This document shows positions 1 to 10,040 of a stretch of DNA of 64,000 nt, one piece after another; the stretch's first letter is position 1; every line of letters begins with the position of its first letter. Source of the DNA: Calliopum simillimum (Eukaryota > Arthropoda > Insecta > Diptera > Lauxaniidae); NCBI GenBank assembly GCA_951812925.1, contig OX638371.1, positions 33,950,101 to 34,014,100 on the forward strand. The letters are read 5' to 3'. Position numbers and translations under genes: made by a program. A model generated the notes under the pieces. That model made no database searches and had not been told where the DNA came from. It saw only the letters and a program-made list of their open reading frames with translations.

Positions 1-770
1 ATTGCGCATGAGCGCTTGTTTTCATTGCCAATTCGACCGATGCGCTGCTAATCCACATTAAACGCAATATTCCGTCAAGTTAAGGCGGAAATAAAGACAC
101 GAAATATCTTACTTTCGTAAGCTACACTATGAAAGTGATGTAATTGGTTTATGTAAGTTGACTTTGACTTGGAAAAATTTTTAAATCCACAACAACTCTT
201 ATCTTAATCATTTGTCTTGTATTCTTTTGAATGCTTAATCTTAATTTTGAGAAACCCTTTTTGTCGAATTTCATTGATGGTTGAAATGTTCAAATGTTGA
301 AAAAATTTTCTGTTTTTGTTTTTGGTCTTTTATTTGAAATTTTAACTACGATAACAACAATGTTACTCACGCCTATCTCGTACGAGGGGCACTATTTCTA
401 TTTCGGGAACTGGCAACACCAATGTCAATAGCTAAAATTTGGCAACACCATAATAAAGTTTGAAATTTTTTAGCATAAACGTACTCACAACGTTTCGATG
501 TACAAGTGCTATTTGTTTTGCTTAGTGAGTTAAGAAAATCAATTTTTTCATTGCTCCAATCGGTTTTAAAAAAATTAAAGTTATCTTCTCTTCTTATACG
601 AGCTAAAATTGTATGTATGTTTTTTTGTTTTTTTGTTTCTTTGTACTTATTTCTGTGCCAATATTTTTTCTCGAAAACGGCTACAGCGATTTTAATGAAA
701 CTTGGAATAGTGTTAGATATTACCATACAATGAAGAGTGAGCTAGGCTTGAACTTTGTAAATGCTCACCA
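1..770. other. No gene recognised
   Basis: AT-rich sequence with short spurious ORFs only. No domain, RNA gene or clear repeat end was seen. It leads into the ~415-bp tandem repeat. Confidence 0.5.
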
Positions 771-1380
771 GAGGGCGTAGCGTACCATACAAGGTATTTT
801 GATGAAATTTGGTGAGCGGGTACGGACTAATAATACCTTGTAACTAACAGAAAGTGGGCGGGATCGAAGAAGTGCCACGCCCACTTTTCAGCCCTTGAAA
901 ATTTTGATTCAATATTACTCGAAAACGACTCCAACAATTTTAATGAAAATTTAGGGGATGTTACCTCTGCAAACAAGGATTAACATGCAATACGCCGTTA
1001 TATTGGGAAAACTCGTTGAAGGGCGTGGCACCGCCCATAAAAATATAATACGGTATAACAAGAAAACTAATAAAGCAAACATTTTGAAATTAACCATGAG
1101 GTGCTTAATTACTATAGGGCATCTCTGATCGGAAAGTGGGCGAAATATCGCCATTGCGCGTGGAACCTCCCATACAAGCAAAATACGTTAAATGCTATTT
1201 CTCGCAAATGTTTCAAGATATTTTAATGAAATTTGGTATGTAGGTACTGCTTATCAATGCCTTGTAATAAACAAAAAGTGGGCGGCATCAAAGAAGTGCC
1301 ACGCCCCTTTTTTAGCCATTAAATATATTTATTCAATATTACTCGAAAACGACTCCAACAATTTTAATGAAAATTTAAGA
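771..1380 (+). repeat. ~415-bp tandem repeat, left part
   Basis: The phrase 'attttRatgaaatttggt' recurs near 790 and 1210, and again near 5500 once the 3.87-kb LTR element is subtracted, giving a period of about 415-420 bp and roughly 2.5 units. Each unit holds lines such as 'gggcgtggcaccgccca' and 'tggaacctcccatacaa', which relate it to the ~140-bp modules elsewhere in the window; 415 is close to 3 x 138. The right part lies at 5248-5600. No coding capacity was seen. Confidence 0.6.
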
Positions 1381-1633
1381 TGTAACAAGAGATATTTCTG
1401 TGTTCTCCTCAAGTTTAAGAAAATAATTCTTTTATATTTTAAATTGTTTTTTATTGAAATAATTTTTGTTGTTTAAGGTTTGAGATTTTAAGATCGAATG
1501 AAAAAATTAAATTTTATTTTATACATTTCAAAAAGTAATGTAAAAGGATATTTGATTAATTTATTTAAGTATTGTTGAGTATAACTTAAGAAAGTGTGTT
1601 GGAGTATGTATGTTAAATAATACAACCGCTACA
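1381..1633 (-). repeat. 3' LTR of element A
   Basis: 253 bp, ending in TG/CA. It matches 4995-5247 except for gattaa versus gatgaa. It is preceded on the minus strand by the purine tract cagagggggagtg. Confidence 0.95.
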
Positions 1634-1902
1634 CACTCCCCCTCTGCCACTGAAGGCGTCCCGACGATGTGGCAGCATTTGTCTGTTGCTTTGCGGGATT
1701 AGTAGTCTACTAGCGTATTCTATGGGGTGCTCATTTTCCTTCTCCCCCTGGAGTAAAACAGCCCCGATCGCATAGTTGCTTGCATCAGTTTTGAGGACAA
1801 AAGGTAGTTTTTCGTCGACTTGTCGAAGGACTGGAGAAGAAGTTAAAAGTTGTTTCAGCCTGTTAAATGCTGCTTGTTCTACTGAAGACCATTTCCATGT
1901 TG
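1634..1902 (-). pseudogene. Truncated RNase H of element A
   Basis: This continues gag-pol in another frame after the A-run at about 1905-1917. The minus strand reads KWSSVEQAAFNRLKQLL, then the RNase H motif KTDASNYAIGAVLLQG and EYASRLLIPQ. After that, where the second catalytic glutamate (normally NERELLAIV-like) should be, the frame goes directly to a short unrelated tail and the polypurine tract. RNase H C-terminus and the whole integrase are therefore absent. Whether the frame change at the homopolymer is real or a sequencing slip cannot be told from here. Confidence 0.8.
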
Positions 1903-4572
1903 TTATCTTTTTTTTTTAGTTAAATTGGATAGTGGTTTTGAAATATCCGCAAAATTAGGAATAAAACGCCTATACCAGGAGCATGTTTGAAGAAAAGAAA
2001 GAACTTCTTTAACATTCGTTGGATTTGGTCTCTTCATAATAGCGTCAGTTTTATCAGGATCAACTTTGAAACCGTCTATGGTTAAGATATGACCAAGATA
2101 TTTTACTTCAGATACACAAAAATTGCATTTTTCTCTATTTAAGTGAATTCCAAATTCTCGTAGTCGGTTGAATGTTGTTTTTAAATCTTGCAAGTGAGAG
2201 TTAAAACTATTGGAGCAAATAATTATGTCATCCAAATATGCCAGAATTAAGATTTTAGGAAGACCGTTACGAAATTTATCAATCATTCTTTGAAAAGTGG
2301 CCGGTGCGTTTTTCAAACCAAACGGCATCCTCGTAAAAATGAAAATTCCATATGGAGTAGTGAAAGCTGTCTTTAATTTATCTCGTTCTGCAACTTTAAT
2401 CTGCCAATATCCAGACTTTAAATCTAAAGTTGTCATAAATGGTGTTGTTTTTGCAGCATGTAATAAGTCGTCAATACGAGACAGATTATAAGAATCGGAG
2501 ACCGTTATTTCATTTAAACGTCGATAATCTACGCAAAATCTAACTTCCCCATTTTTCTTTGGATTAAGGACTACAGGCGAAGCCCATGGCGATTCAGATG
2601 CTTCTATAATCGCATTTTCAAGCATTTTATGGATTTCGCTTTTGATTTTTATCTTCATAGCCGGTGACAGTCTGTAAGGCTTTGCAGCAATGGGCAAATG
2701 TGAACCCGTATTAATAAAGTGTTCGACATGGGAAATTGGTGTCGATATGTCATCAAAAATGTCTTTATTATTTTGCAAAATATTGATTACTTTTGCTCTT
2801 TGATCTGAAATTAGATGTAATCCGTCAGTGTTTTTTAATTCAGTTTCAAAAGAATTAAAAGACATTGTATTGAAATCCATAACTTCATCTTTATTTTCTT
2901 TGATTTTTTTTAAGGGTGGAAACAAATCAAGGGGAAATGATGAAACAAAATCCGTAGGAACGGAATTTTTGAAAATATTATCAATATAATCTGGAGTATA
3001 AGATTCATTAAAACAAACGTTAACATTTTGGTTATTACTAGCTTCAAAAGATTTGAAAAAATGAGAAATTTTTGCTTCATGTGAGTCTTCTGCAACAGGA
3101 AACTGGTTCTTGAACTCATGTTTTGTTTTAGAGTCATCTTTGAAATACCACAAGCGTTGTGCGAGATCCAATACAATATCACATTGTTCAAGGAAATCAA
3201 TTCCGAGGAGAGTTCTATTATCCTGAGCGTTTGGCAAACAAATAAGTTTTATTCTTTTATATCGGTTGCCGATGATTATGTCCGCTATGGTACAGAGAAA
3301 TTCTTCCATTTTGGGAATACCATCTGCCAAATCAATTTCTGCTTTCAACTTCTTAAATTCTACGTTTCGTTGTTTTAACTTGTTAAACAAGCGATACCCG
3401 GCAACACTAGTCCTTGCTGCCGTATCAAAGTATGCTTCACCTTTCATACCATTAATACAAATATTCACAGTAGGCACAACTCTTCCCACGATGGATGTCT
3501 GCACTGTGTTGAAATCTAAATGCTCTGAAGAGTTGAGAGAATTTTTGGAATTGCATTGAGGGCACTTGGAACGATAGTATCCTTCGGCACCGCAGCCATA
3601 ACATGAAATTTTTGGAATCGGATTATTTGTAGTTTTTAAGCCTTTTCTTTCTGTTTCTTGGCGTTTGAAGCAATTTTCAGTGGAGTGATTTTTAAGGCGG
3701 CAATAGTTACATCGATTCTTGTCTATGACTTTATTGATTGAAGATTCCGAATGTTGTAATTTATTTTCTTTTAATAATAACTCAACATCCCGAGCTTTAG
3801 TAAGCAACTCTTGGATCGTGTTAACATTTTGTCTGGGAATGCGTTCACGAATTGTTAAAAGCAATTGTGAATATACCATATCAATCATGTGGACTACAGA
3901 TAAAGTATTTTGCAATTTTGCAAGTAAGCAGCGCTTTCTACAAATAAAGGTTTCAGTTGACTCATTTAATTTTTGCTTATCTTGCATTATCTCAGCAAAG
4001 ATACGCCAATCAGGCTTTGGTGGAGCAAACGCCTTCCTCAGTAACTCAATGGCATCGGAAAAGTTATGAGCTTCGTGCTTAACACCTTGCCACCATGATG
4101 AAGCATACCCCTCAAAAAACAAAAGTAGACTTGCTAACGCATAATCCGGGCTTATATTTTCGGAATTTTGATATACTAGGATGGTCGCGATGAAATCTTC
4201 TACTCTACGACCTCCGTTGAAGCGAGCGGTGCAAGTACTAAAGGTAGCTTTCTTTTCCCTTAAATTTAAACTTGCTATTAATTGTGAAAATTGGGATTCC
4301 GAAAGACATATATTGGATGATGTCGATGGAATCGGTAAAGGATTACATATAATGGATGATGTCGATGGAATCGGTGAGGAATTTACGGTGAATGTTACAC
4401 CATTTCGTCCATTTTGAGCACTTGAAGATCTGGTTCGAGGACTTCGATGCATTTTGAGCGAGTGTGGACTGATGCTTGTCTTCAAGGGCAATATATTCTG
4501 GTTTCTCAGGAACAATTCTTCAAGAGCCACCAATGTGTTCACACGAATAATATTTTTTAAATTAAGCCGCAA
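1903..4572 (-). CDS. Gag-protease-reverse transcriptase polyprotein, element A
   Basis: An 889-residue open frame. Gag covers about residues 41-290; the likely start is M41, because residues 1-40 read through leader repeats. Next come a CCHC knuckle at C288/C291/H296/C301 and a second knuckle at C324/C327/C337 whose His is replaced by Tyr. Protease follows around D383 with DTA rather than the usual DTG/DSG, then LLGIDFL near 455. RT covers about 630-860 with SPVVLNPKKNGEVRFCVDYR, TLDLKSGYWQI, FGLKNAPATFQR and the catalytic YLDD at 779-782. The frame stops at an A-run (KPLSNLTKKKR) just before RNase H. A gag-pol fusion without overlapping frames is common in this class. The DTA protease and Tyr knuckle may be natural variants or early decay. 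No env-like frame is present. Confidence 0.93.
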   Translation of the reverse strand: MRLNLKNIIRVNTLVALEELFLRNQNILPLKTSISPHSLKMHRSPRTRSSSAQNGRNGVTFTVNSSPIPSTSSIICNPLPIPSTSSNICLSESQFSQLIASLNLREKKATFSTCTARFNGGRRVEDFIATILVYQNSENISPDYALASLLLFFEGYASSWWQGVKHEAHNFSDAIELLRKAFAPPKPDWRIFAEIMQDKQKLNESTETFICRKRCLLAKLQNTLSVVHMIDMVYSQLLLTIRERIPRQNVNTIQELLTKARDVELLLKENKLQHSESSINKVIDKNRCNYCRLKNHSTENCFKRQETERKGLKTTNNPIPKISCYGCGAEGYYRSKCPQCNSKNSLNSSEHLDFNTVQTSIVGRVVPTVNICINGMKGEAYFDTAARTSVAGYRLFNKLKQRNVEFKKLKAEIDLADGIPKMEEFLCTIADIIIGNRYKRIKLICLPNAQDNRTLLGIDFLEQCDIVLDLAQRLWYFKDDSKTKHEFKNQFPVAEDSHEAKISHFFKSFEASNNQNVNVCFNESYTPDYIDNIFKNSVPTDFVSSFPLDLFPPLKKIKENKDEVMDFNTMSFNSFETELKNTDGLHLISDQRAKVINILQNNKDIFDDISTPISHVEHFINTGSHLPIAAKPYRLSPAMKIKIKSEIHKMLENAIIEASESPWASPVVLNPKKNGEVRFCVDYRRLNEITVSDSYNLSRIDDLLHAAKTTPFMTTLDLKSGYWQIKVAERDKLKTAFTTPYGIFIFTRMPFGLKNAPATFQRMIDKFRNGLPKILILAYLDDIIICSNSFNSHLQDLKTTFNRLREFGIHLNREKCNFCVSEVKYLGHILTIDGFKVDPDKTDAIMKRPNPTNVKEVLSFLQTCSWYRRFIPNFADISKPLSNLTKKKR

Positions 4573-4865
4573 GAGCCGCTGTGGCGTCTACAAGGGTAAT
4601 GTGTAGTGACGAACTTCTTCAGGAGCCGCCTTATGGCGTCTACAAGGGTAATGTGTAGCGATTAATTTCTTCAAGAGCCGCCTATGGCGTCTACAAGAGT
4701 TATATGTAGCGATTAACTTCCTCAAGAGCCGCTTTAAGCGTCTACAAGGGTATACCAATAGTTTTTAAAAACAATTAAGCCTCAAGAGCCGATAAATTCG
4801 TCTACAAGGAAGATTAACAATCCGCAAGAGCCGCTTAATGCGTCTACAAGGGCAATACATCTAAA
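4560..4865 (-). repeat. Degenerate ~50-bp leader repeats of element A
   Basis: Six copies of 'caagagccgc...gcgtctacaaggg' (plus-strand reading) begin near 4567, 4620, 4671, 4722, 4780 and 4823, in the untranslated leader between the primer site and gag. A weaker copy may extend into the first 40 codons of the frame. The function is unknown; a leader position would fit RNA packaging or dimerisation, but that is inference. Confidence 0.75.
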
Positions 4866-4979
4866 GAACAAAATAAGATGAAAATGTTGAATGCTCTTCG
4901 ATTTTGAGATTATTCCTCTACGTTGATTGAAGACACAGCAACAACAACTTTTCTTTCTTGAATTGCTCCTTTTTCCTTT

Positions 4980-4992
4980 ACGTTGGGCGCCA
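4980..4992 (-). promoter_or_regulatory. tRNA-Lys primer-binding site, element A
   Basis: The minus strand reads TGGCGCCCAACGT two bases after the 5' LTR ends. This is complementary to the 3' end of insect tRNA-Lys over 13 nt. Element B carries the same site at 46408-46419. Confidence 0.85.
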
Positions 4993-4994
4993 AA

Positions 4995-5247
4995 TGTAAC
5001 AAGAGATATTTCTGTGTTCTCCTCAAGTTTAAGAAAATAATTCTTTTATATTTTAAATTGTTTTTTATTGAAATAATTTTTGTTGTTTAAGGTTTGAGAT
5101 TTTAAGATCGAATGAAAAAATTAAATTTTATTTTATACATTTCAAAAAGTAATGTAAAAGGATATTTGATGAATTTATTTAAGTATTGTTGAGTATAACT
5201 TAAGAAAGTGTGTTGGAGTATGTATGTTAAATAATACAACCGCTACA
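4995..5247 (-). repeat. 5' LTR of element A
   Basis: 253 bp with one mismatch to 1381-1633. It presumably holds the element's promoter; no clear TATA box was assigned. Confidence 0.95.
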
Positions 5248-5600
5248 AAGAGATTTTACCCCTGGAAATGCAATATGCCGTTATATTAGAAAAACTCGTT
5301 GGAGGACGTGGCACCGCCCACAAAAATGTAGTACGAAATAAAATGAAAACTACTAAAGCAATCTATCTAAATTAAACTGTAGGGAATCTCCTTTTTATTA
5401 GGCACTTACGACCTGAAAATGGGCAAACTATCGCTGGTGCGCGTGGAACCTCCCATACAAGTAAAACAAATTAAATGCTATTTCTCGCAAATGGTTCAAT
5501 ATATTTTGATGAAATTTGGTATGCGGATCTGGATCATGAGTATCTAAAGCATAATGTAAAGTGGACTTTGTTCAGCAATTGCTATGCCCACTTTTTACCA
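5248..5600 (+). repeat. ~415-bp tandem repeat, right part
   Basis: This continues the repeat interrupted by element A and contains 'gtggcaccgcccac' and 'gcgtggaacctcccatacaa'. It begins with the AAGA target duplication. Confidence 0.6.
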
Positions 5601-6432
5601 AAATAAAAGTTTTAGTTAATAACTCAGGCCCAGAAAAAATATGGAATGAACTTTTTATTTTTTATATGCAGTCTCATATACTTTTTGACGCTGAATCCGT
5701 CTTCATCAGCAGAACTGTCATTTTACTTGCAGGATTTTATTTCTTGAAGTTGAAGAAACGCTGTGTTCAGTCTTACTGCGTGTCTACAAGAAAAGATGAA
5801 ATCCTTTTTTATTAATGGCGTTGAATAGCCACACTCTTCCTTATAAAAACATCTTTGCGGACTTTTCCAATAGGTCTCTTACTTTCCGAGGTATGATCTT
5901 TTGAATAAGATATTTCAGTCCCCATACAAGAGACAAAATATTTTGGGTGCGTGGCATATCCCATTTATTTGATTTTTGATATTTTTCGATACCATTCCAT
6001 ACTTTGCAAATTTTTTCTTATTATTATTCTCATCAGTAAATTTATTATTTTGAAAGCATGAACATTGGAGGTAAAAAGGTATAAACTCCATCACAAAAAA
6101 TATCTGTGAACAATAACATCGACTAAAATAAAAAGATCAGATTGTTTGCCGAGCAGGGATCGGTCTCCAGGTACTTAGCATTAAATTTCAAACATAGATT
6201 ATCTCACATATGAACTTTTGATGGTTCCGTAAAGTAATATTTACTTAAAGTTCCCCACATTCTCCTATACGTAGAGTTAATTATGCTTTCAGCCAGAAAA
6301 ATGTTTAACAATTTTTACTTTATAATTGTAGTCATAATTTTTACACGACTCAAATAGTAAAAAAATTAAAGTAATTAACACCTAATTTCAAACATAAATT
6401 ATCCTATACTTTTGTTTGGACTGACATTTGCT
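5601..6432. other. No gene recognised
   Basis: AT-rich and non-coding on both strands; no repeat ends were identified. Confidence 0.45.
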
Positions 6433-6760
6433 TAATGCAGCCATTCCATGCCTACCGTAACAAGATCTGCCACATCCCTTCCGATTTCGCTGAAATTTGG
6501 TACATGGTTTCGTTTCATGCCAAATCTAGAAATGGCAAAAAAAGATACCATATCAAAGCGTTTTTTTTTTCGTTTAGTACTAAAATAGTAGTAAATTTAG
6601 TACTTTTTACCAAATACAAAAAAATTATCCAAACATGAAAATTGGTTAACAAATGTTCCAGTTATAAGCCATTTTGTGGTCGGAGCTTTTTTTCAAATTT
6701 TCAAAAATCATAGCTTCTAAGCCGTGAGACATACCAATTTTCCCTCTTTTTCATATGAAA
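6433..6760. repeat. Rearranged relative of the 54-55 kb fold-back family
   Basis: 'cagccattccatgcct...gatctgccaca..ccctt' matches the left flank of the long inverted repeat at about 53970. The 'tttagtactaaaatagtagtaaatttag' block is the reverse complement of about 55098-55130, and 'ccagttataagccattttgtggtcgg' is the reverse complement of about 55265-55310. All three blocks are shared, but in a different order. Confidence 0.6.
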
Positions 6761-6766
6761 TATTTT

Positions 6767-7634
6767 TATACCCTACACCCAGGGTATATTCACTTTGTCC
6801 TTCCGTTTGTAACCCAGAGAAGGAGGCGTGGCAGATATAGAAAAGTATATATATTCTTGATCAGCGTCACCTCCTGAGTCGATATAGCTATGTCCGTCTG
6901 TCTGGCTGGCTGGCTGGCTGTGATATTTCAATGAAATTTAGTGCACTCCCTCCGTCGTCAAAGATAGCTCGGGGGATTGAAAATGAGCAAAATCGGTTAA
7001 CGGACACGCCTACCGCCCATACAAAAAATATATTCAAAATGCAATTTTAGGAGTATTTTTCACGACAATGCAACTAAAATACGCATTAATACTAAGAATC
7101 GTATGCGCAAGCCCTGAAAAAAAAAACTGAGCCAATTCGGACAAGAGAGCGTGGCACCTCCCATATAAGCAAAAGATTCAAAACGCTATACTGAAAGCGT
7201 TTCATGAGATATTCAAACCAAATTTGACTCAGACACTAAGAATCATATATGCAAGCTCTCAACAAAAATTGGGTGAAATCGGACCAGGGGGCGTGGCACC
7301 TCACATATGAGCAAAAGTTTCAAAATGCTATACTGAAAGAGTTTTTTGAGATAATCCAACCAAACTTCACTCAAATACTAAAGACTAAAAGCGCGCTCTA
7401 AGCTAAAACTAGAAGAACTCGGACAAGAAGGCGTGGTACCTCCTATATAAGCAAAAGTTTCAAAACGCTATACTGAAAACGTTTTTCACTCAGACACTTA
7501 AAACTATAAAACTCTGAACAAAAACTGGGTGAACTCGGACAGGGCGTACCACCTCCCATATGAGCAAAATTTTGAAAATACTGCAGTGTAGGGCATTTGA
7601 TGTTCGGCCAGGCCAAATTTTACACCCTTACTAG
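6767..7634 (+). mobile_element. HINE/DINE-1-like non-autonomous rolling-circle element, copy A
   Basis: The head is a hairpin, TATACCCTACACCCAGGGTATA. The middle has a (GGCT)n microsatellite and 141-142 bp tandem units anchored by 'gcgtggcacctcccatataag' (7149, 7291, 7431, plus a short unit near 7541). Near the 3' end there is an inverted copy of the head (gtgtaggg), a palindrome (cggccaggcc) and the terminal CTAG, with T-rich flanks. Subterminal inverted repeats, a 3' hairpin and a CTAG end placed in a T-run are the hallmarks of Helentron-associated elements such as DINE-1. There is no coding capacity. Confidence 0.75.
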
Positions 7635-7639
7635 TTTTT

Positions 7640-8290
7640 ATTTGCTTTCCAAAAAAAGGTGTACCTTACAATACCTCTTCATCATATAGGTCAGTGGGGT
7701 TGAGGTCTAACAAGTTTTTAGTTGTAAGTAAAAATGATATGTTTATGTCTATCACAACACGAACCACGGTTTAAATCCTAGTGCGATCAGTTTTGTTCTT
7801 TTTTTAAACTTTACATTAAGGTAAATATCATAAAAATATACATATAACCATTTTAACTTACTAGCGCGGTCAATTCTTCTTTTTTTTTTGTTTGAATATT
7901 ACAGTAAGGTAAATATCTCTTAAATTTTTTCAAAAAACTTACTATACTGTAAGGTTATTCGGAAGTTCTAAATTTTCTAAAAAAATAAGGATATTGCTTA
8001 AAACGTGTAAGTGCCTTACTTTATTGGGAGTTGTAACTACATATTCTAATTTGAAATTCTAGTTAAATATACTAGAAATAAAGTAGTACGAAATATTTTT
8101 TTTCTCCGTGCACCTTCAGATAAAGAAACTATTAAAGCGATATACCCTATAATGCCTCTGTGTTCAACATACTTGTTGAGTTTACTAAACATTTTCAGGA
8201 GGGTTAGTTAGATAAGTGTTTAAAGCTTTTTGAAAAGGAGGCACAACACTTTTTTTATCAGCCCCACCGCTCAATGCTGTCCACTGGGCT
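7640..8290. other. No gene recognised
   Basis: AT-rich DNA between a HINE copy and the collagen-like pair. It must contain the 3' untranslated end of the minus-strand collagen gene near 8290-8356. Nothing else could be supported. Confidence 0.45.
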
Positions 8291-8356
8291 TAAAATCCAA
8301 AATGAATAAATACAAATTTTATTTCGCATTCAATATTTATTTTTAAATAATTTTAA

Positions 8357-9000
8357 TTATTTCTTGCGGTATTCATAATCTTCCTCCTCTTCGTCGTCGT
8401 CGGTGTCATCGTCGGCATTATCATCTTTTGTGCCAATATTAATATCATACTCTGGAAAGTTTGAAAGATTTATATTCTCATCCCTTAGGTCAGCAGCACG
8501 ACCTGCAGCTGCTGCACCTGCTGGACCGATAGGACCTATTGGTCCTGGTGGACCAGTAGGACCAGCTGGGCCACGTTCTCCTGGATAACCGCGGCGACCT
8601 CTACGACCAGGTGCTCCTATTGGACCGGGTACACCAGTACGGCCGGAAGAACCACGTTGTCCAGGTGGTCCAATTGGGCCGACGGCACCAACGAAACCAT
8701 CATTGCCTTTATCACCTTTTTGTCCCTGTTGTCCAGATAAGCCTGGAATGCCTGGCGGCCCTGGTGGTCCTGGTTGACAGATGCATTGATTTGTTGGATA
8801 AGCAACAACCTGTTGCCGGTGGCCCAAACCAAGTGCACGTGCCGAATCCATATTTTCGGCAAACTTTCTGCCATTTACAGTGGCCAGAAAAATGAAGCAA
8901 GTGACTGTTTGGGAAAAAAAGTAAAATTTTCAAAAAAAAAATGAAGAGAAACAGTAGGTAAATTTTACTTACAAATCCAAAAGGTGATGAACTGCTTCAT
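8357..9000 (-). CDS. Small secreted collagen-like protein with acidic tail (2 exons)
   Basis: Exon 1 is 8973-9000 (28 nt), the GT-AG intron is 8905-8972 (68 bp), and exon 2 is 8357-8904, giving 191 residues. Residues 1-21 form a signal peptide (hydrophobic FITFWIFTCFIFLA). Residues 50-53 hold a CICQ motif with two Cys. Residues 55-138 are 28 uninterrupted Gly-X-Y triplets, followed by an Ala-rich hinge and a strongly acidic tail ([16 protein letters not shown]) ending YRKK. The start is chosen from the upstream spliced ATG because it supplies the signal peptide that a start in exon 2 would lack. Such short triple-helical proteins occur in secreted structural, salivary or egg/silk materials; which applies here is not shown. 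It is divergent to, and shares its intron position with, the gene at 9392. TTTATT on the plus strand at 8318 and 8336 provides AATAAA signals. Confidence 0.85.
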
Positions 9001-9391
9001 GTTGGTAGCTGATTTAAATTTTTGTACAAATGCGCATTTGCTTATATAGGCAGGCTGGCGAATTTTAAATAATTTTTTTATTTTTTTGTTCAGTAGAATT
9101 TGGATCAAATTGCTTACACCTGAAAAATAACTGTAAAATAGTTAATATCTTAGCATGAACTCTAGAATAACTTTAATGATGTCGTTAACCTACTGACTTA
9201 TCAGCATCTGTAAAGTTTGCAAATTAATTGTTTTTTAATTTTCCTTCTCAATCGTAATGCACTATCGCTAACATCTTTAATTAAATTTTAGCACTTTATT
9301 TCTGAGCCCAAAATACAGCGACAGAGTGCTATGTAGCTGTCTATATAATAAGGCAGAATTTTAGAAAATACCATCATTAACAAAAAAGAAC
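9001..9391. promoter_or_regulatory. Divergent promoter of the two collagen-like genes
   Basis: 391 bp separate the two ATGs. On the minus strand TATATAA lies at 9048-9042, about 45 bp from its ATG. On the plus strand TATATAA lies at 9343-9349, with an initiator-like TCATTA around A9376, 33 bp downstream. The compact layout suggests shared regulation, which is inference. Confidence 0.7.
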
Positions 9392-9794
9392 ATGAAGCTA
9401 ACGTTACTTTTACTCTTCTGTAAGTTCATCTTAGCAAAATTTTATAACGAAAATATTTGACTTTTATAAAAAATTTCCAGGCTATTTTGTTGCTCTATCA
9501 GTTGCACAACTAAACACACAATATGGTCCACCAGGATTACCTGGTCCGCCTGGTATTCCTGGTATTCCAGGACCTAAGGGTGAAATGGGTGATCGTGGTA
9601 TTGATGGTAGACCAGGTCAACAAGGTCCTCAAGGTCCAGCCGGACGTCGTGGTCGTAACGGTGCTGCCGGCCCAATAGGACCTCCTGGAACGCCTGGCTT
9701 AAGGGGACCGCGAGGATATGATGGTGAGCGTGGTATCGAAGGACCTATAGGGCCACCTGGACCAATTGGACCACCAGGACCGGCTGGTGCATAA
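9392..9794 (+). CDS. Small secreted collagen-like protein (2 exons)
   Basis: Exon 1 is 9392-9419 (28 nt), the GT-AG intron is 9420-9480 (61 bp), and exon 2 is 9481-9794, giving 113 residues. Residues 1-18 are a signal peptide ([18 protein letters not shown]). From G25 to G112 there are 29 uninterrupted Gly-X-Y triplets and the protein ends GPAGA. It has no acidic tail and only one Cys, in the signal peptide. The first exon has the same length and phase-1 intron as in the divergent neighbour, so the two are paralogues from an inverted duplication with loss or gain of the tail. AATAAA follows at 9818-9823. The exact biological role is not recognised. Confidence 0.87.
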
Positions 9795-9817
9795 TGATTT
9801 CCGAAATTTTTAATTCA

Positions 9818-9823
9818 AATAAA
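9818..9823 (+). terminator. Polyadenylation signal
   Basis: AATAAA lies 24 bp after the stop codon of the plus-strand collagen-like gene. Confidence 0.7.
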
Positions 9824-10040
9824 GTATTGCTTAAATTCATAAAAATACTTTAAACTTTAATTTATTTATAAAAAATACTACGCGGTTGTTAGAGGTTTAT
9901 ATCACTGCGCTTAAAAGAATAATACTCGAACTTAATGGTAGCGTTGAATTCGAGTCATACCGGAAGGAATGAAATTATAGTAACATAAGGTTTTTTTTTT
10001 AATAAGCTGTAACAATAGTTTAATAGTTTAGTTTTTTTGT

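Larger units (their letters stand above)
1381..5247 (-). mobile_element. Ty3/Gypsy LTR retrotransposon A, young, lacks integrase
   Basis: The element is bounded by two 253-bp LTRs (1381-1633 and 4995-5247; TGTAGC...GTTACA on the minus strand) that differ at one base. It is flanked by the 4-bp duplication AAGA (1377-1380 and 5248-5251), the length usual for Gypsy elements. On the minus strand the order is 5' LTR, tRNA-Lys-type primer site, a leader with degenerate ~50-bp repeats, a fused gag-protease-RT frame, an RNase H stub, polypurine tract, 3' LTR. Most of RNase H and all of integrase are missing, so it cannot integrate on its own. The pre-insertion sequence can be seen in the paralogous repeat unit near 901-960. 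Confidence 0.95.

Noticed and set aside
7149..7560. Direct repeats considered as a CRISPR array
   Set aside because: Eukaryotic context; 141-bp units are continuous repeats without unique spacers.
8611..8933. ORFs on both strands and other frames over the collagen-like exons
   Set aside because: They are shadow frames of the Gly-X-Y repeat; only the spliced frames have signal peptides.
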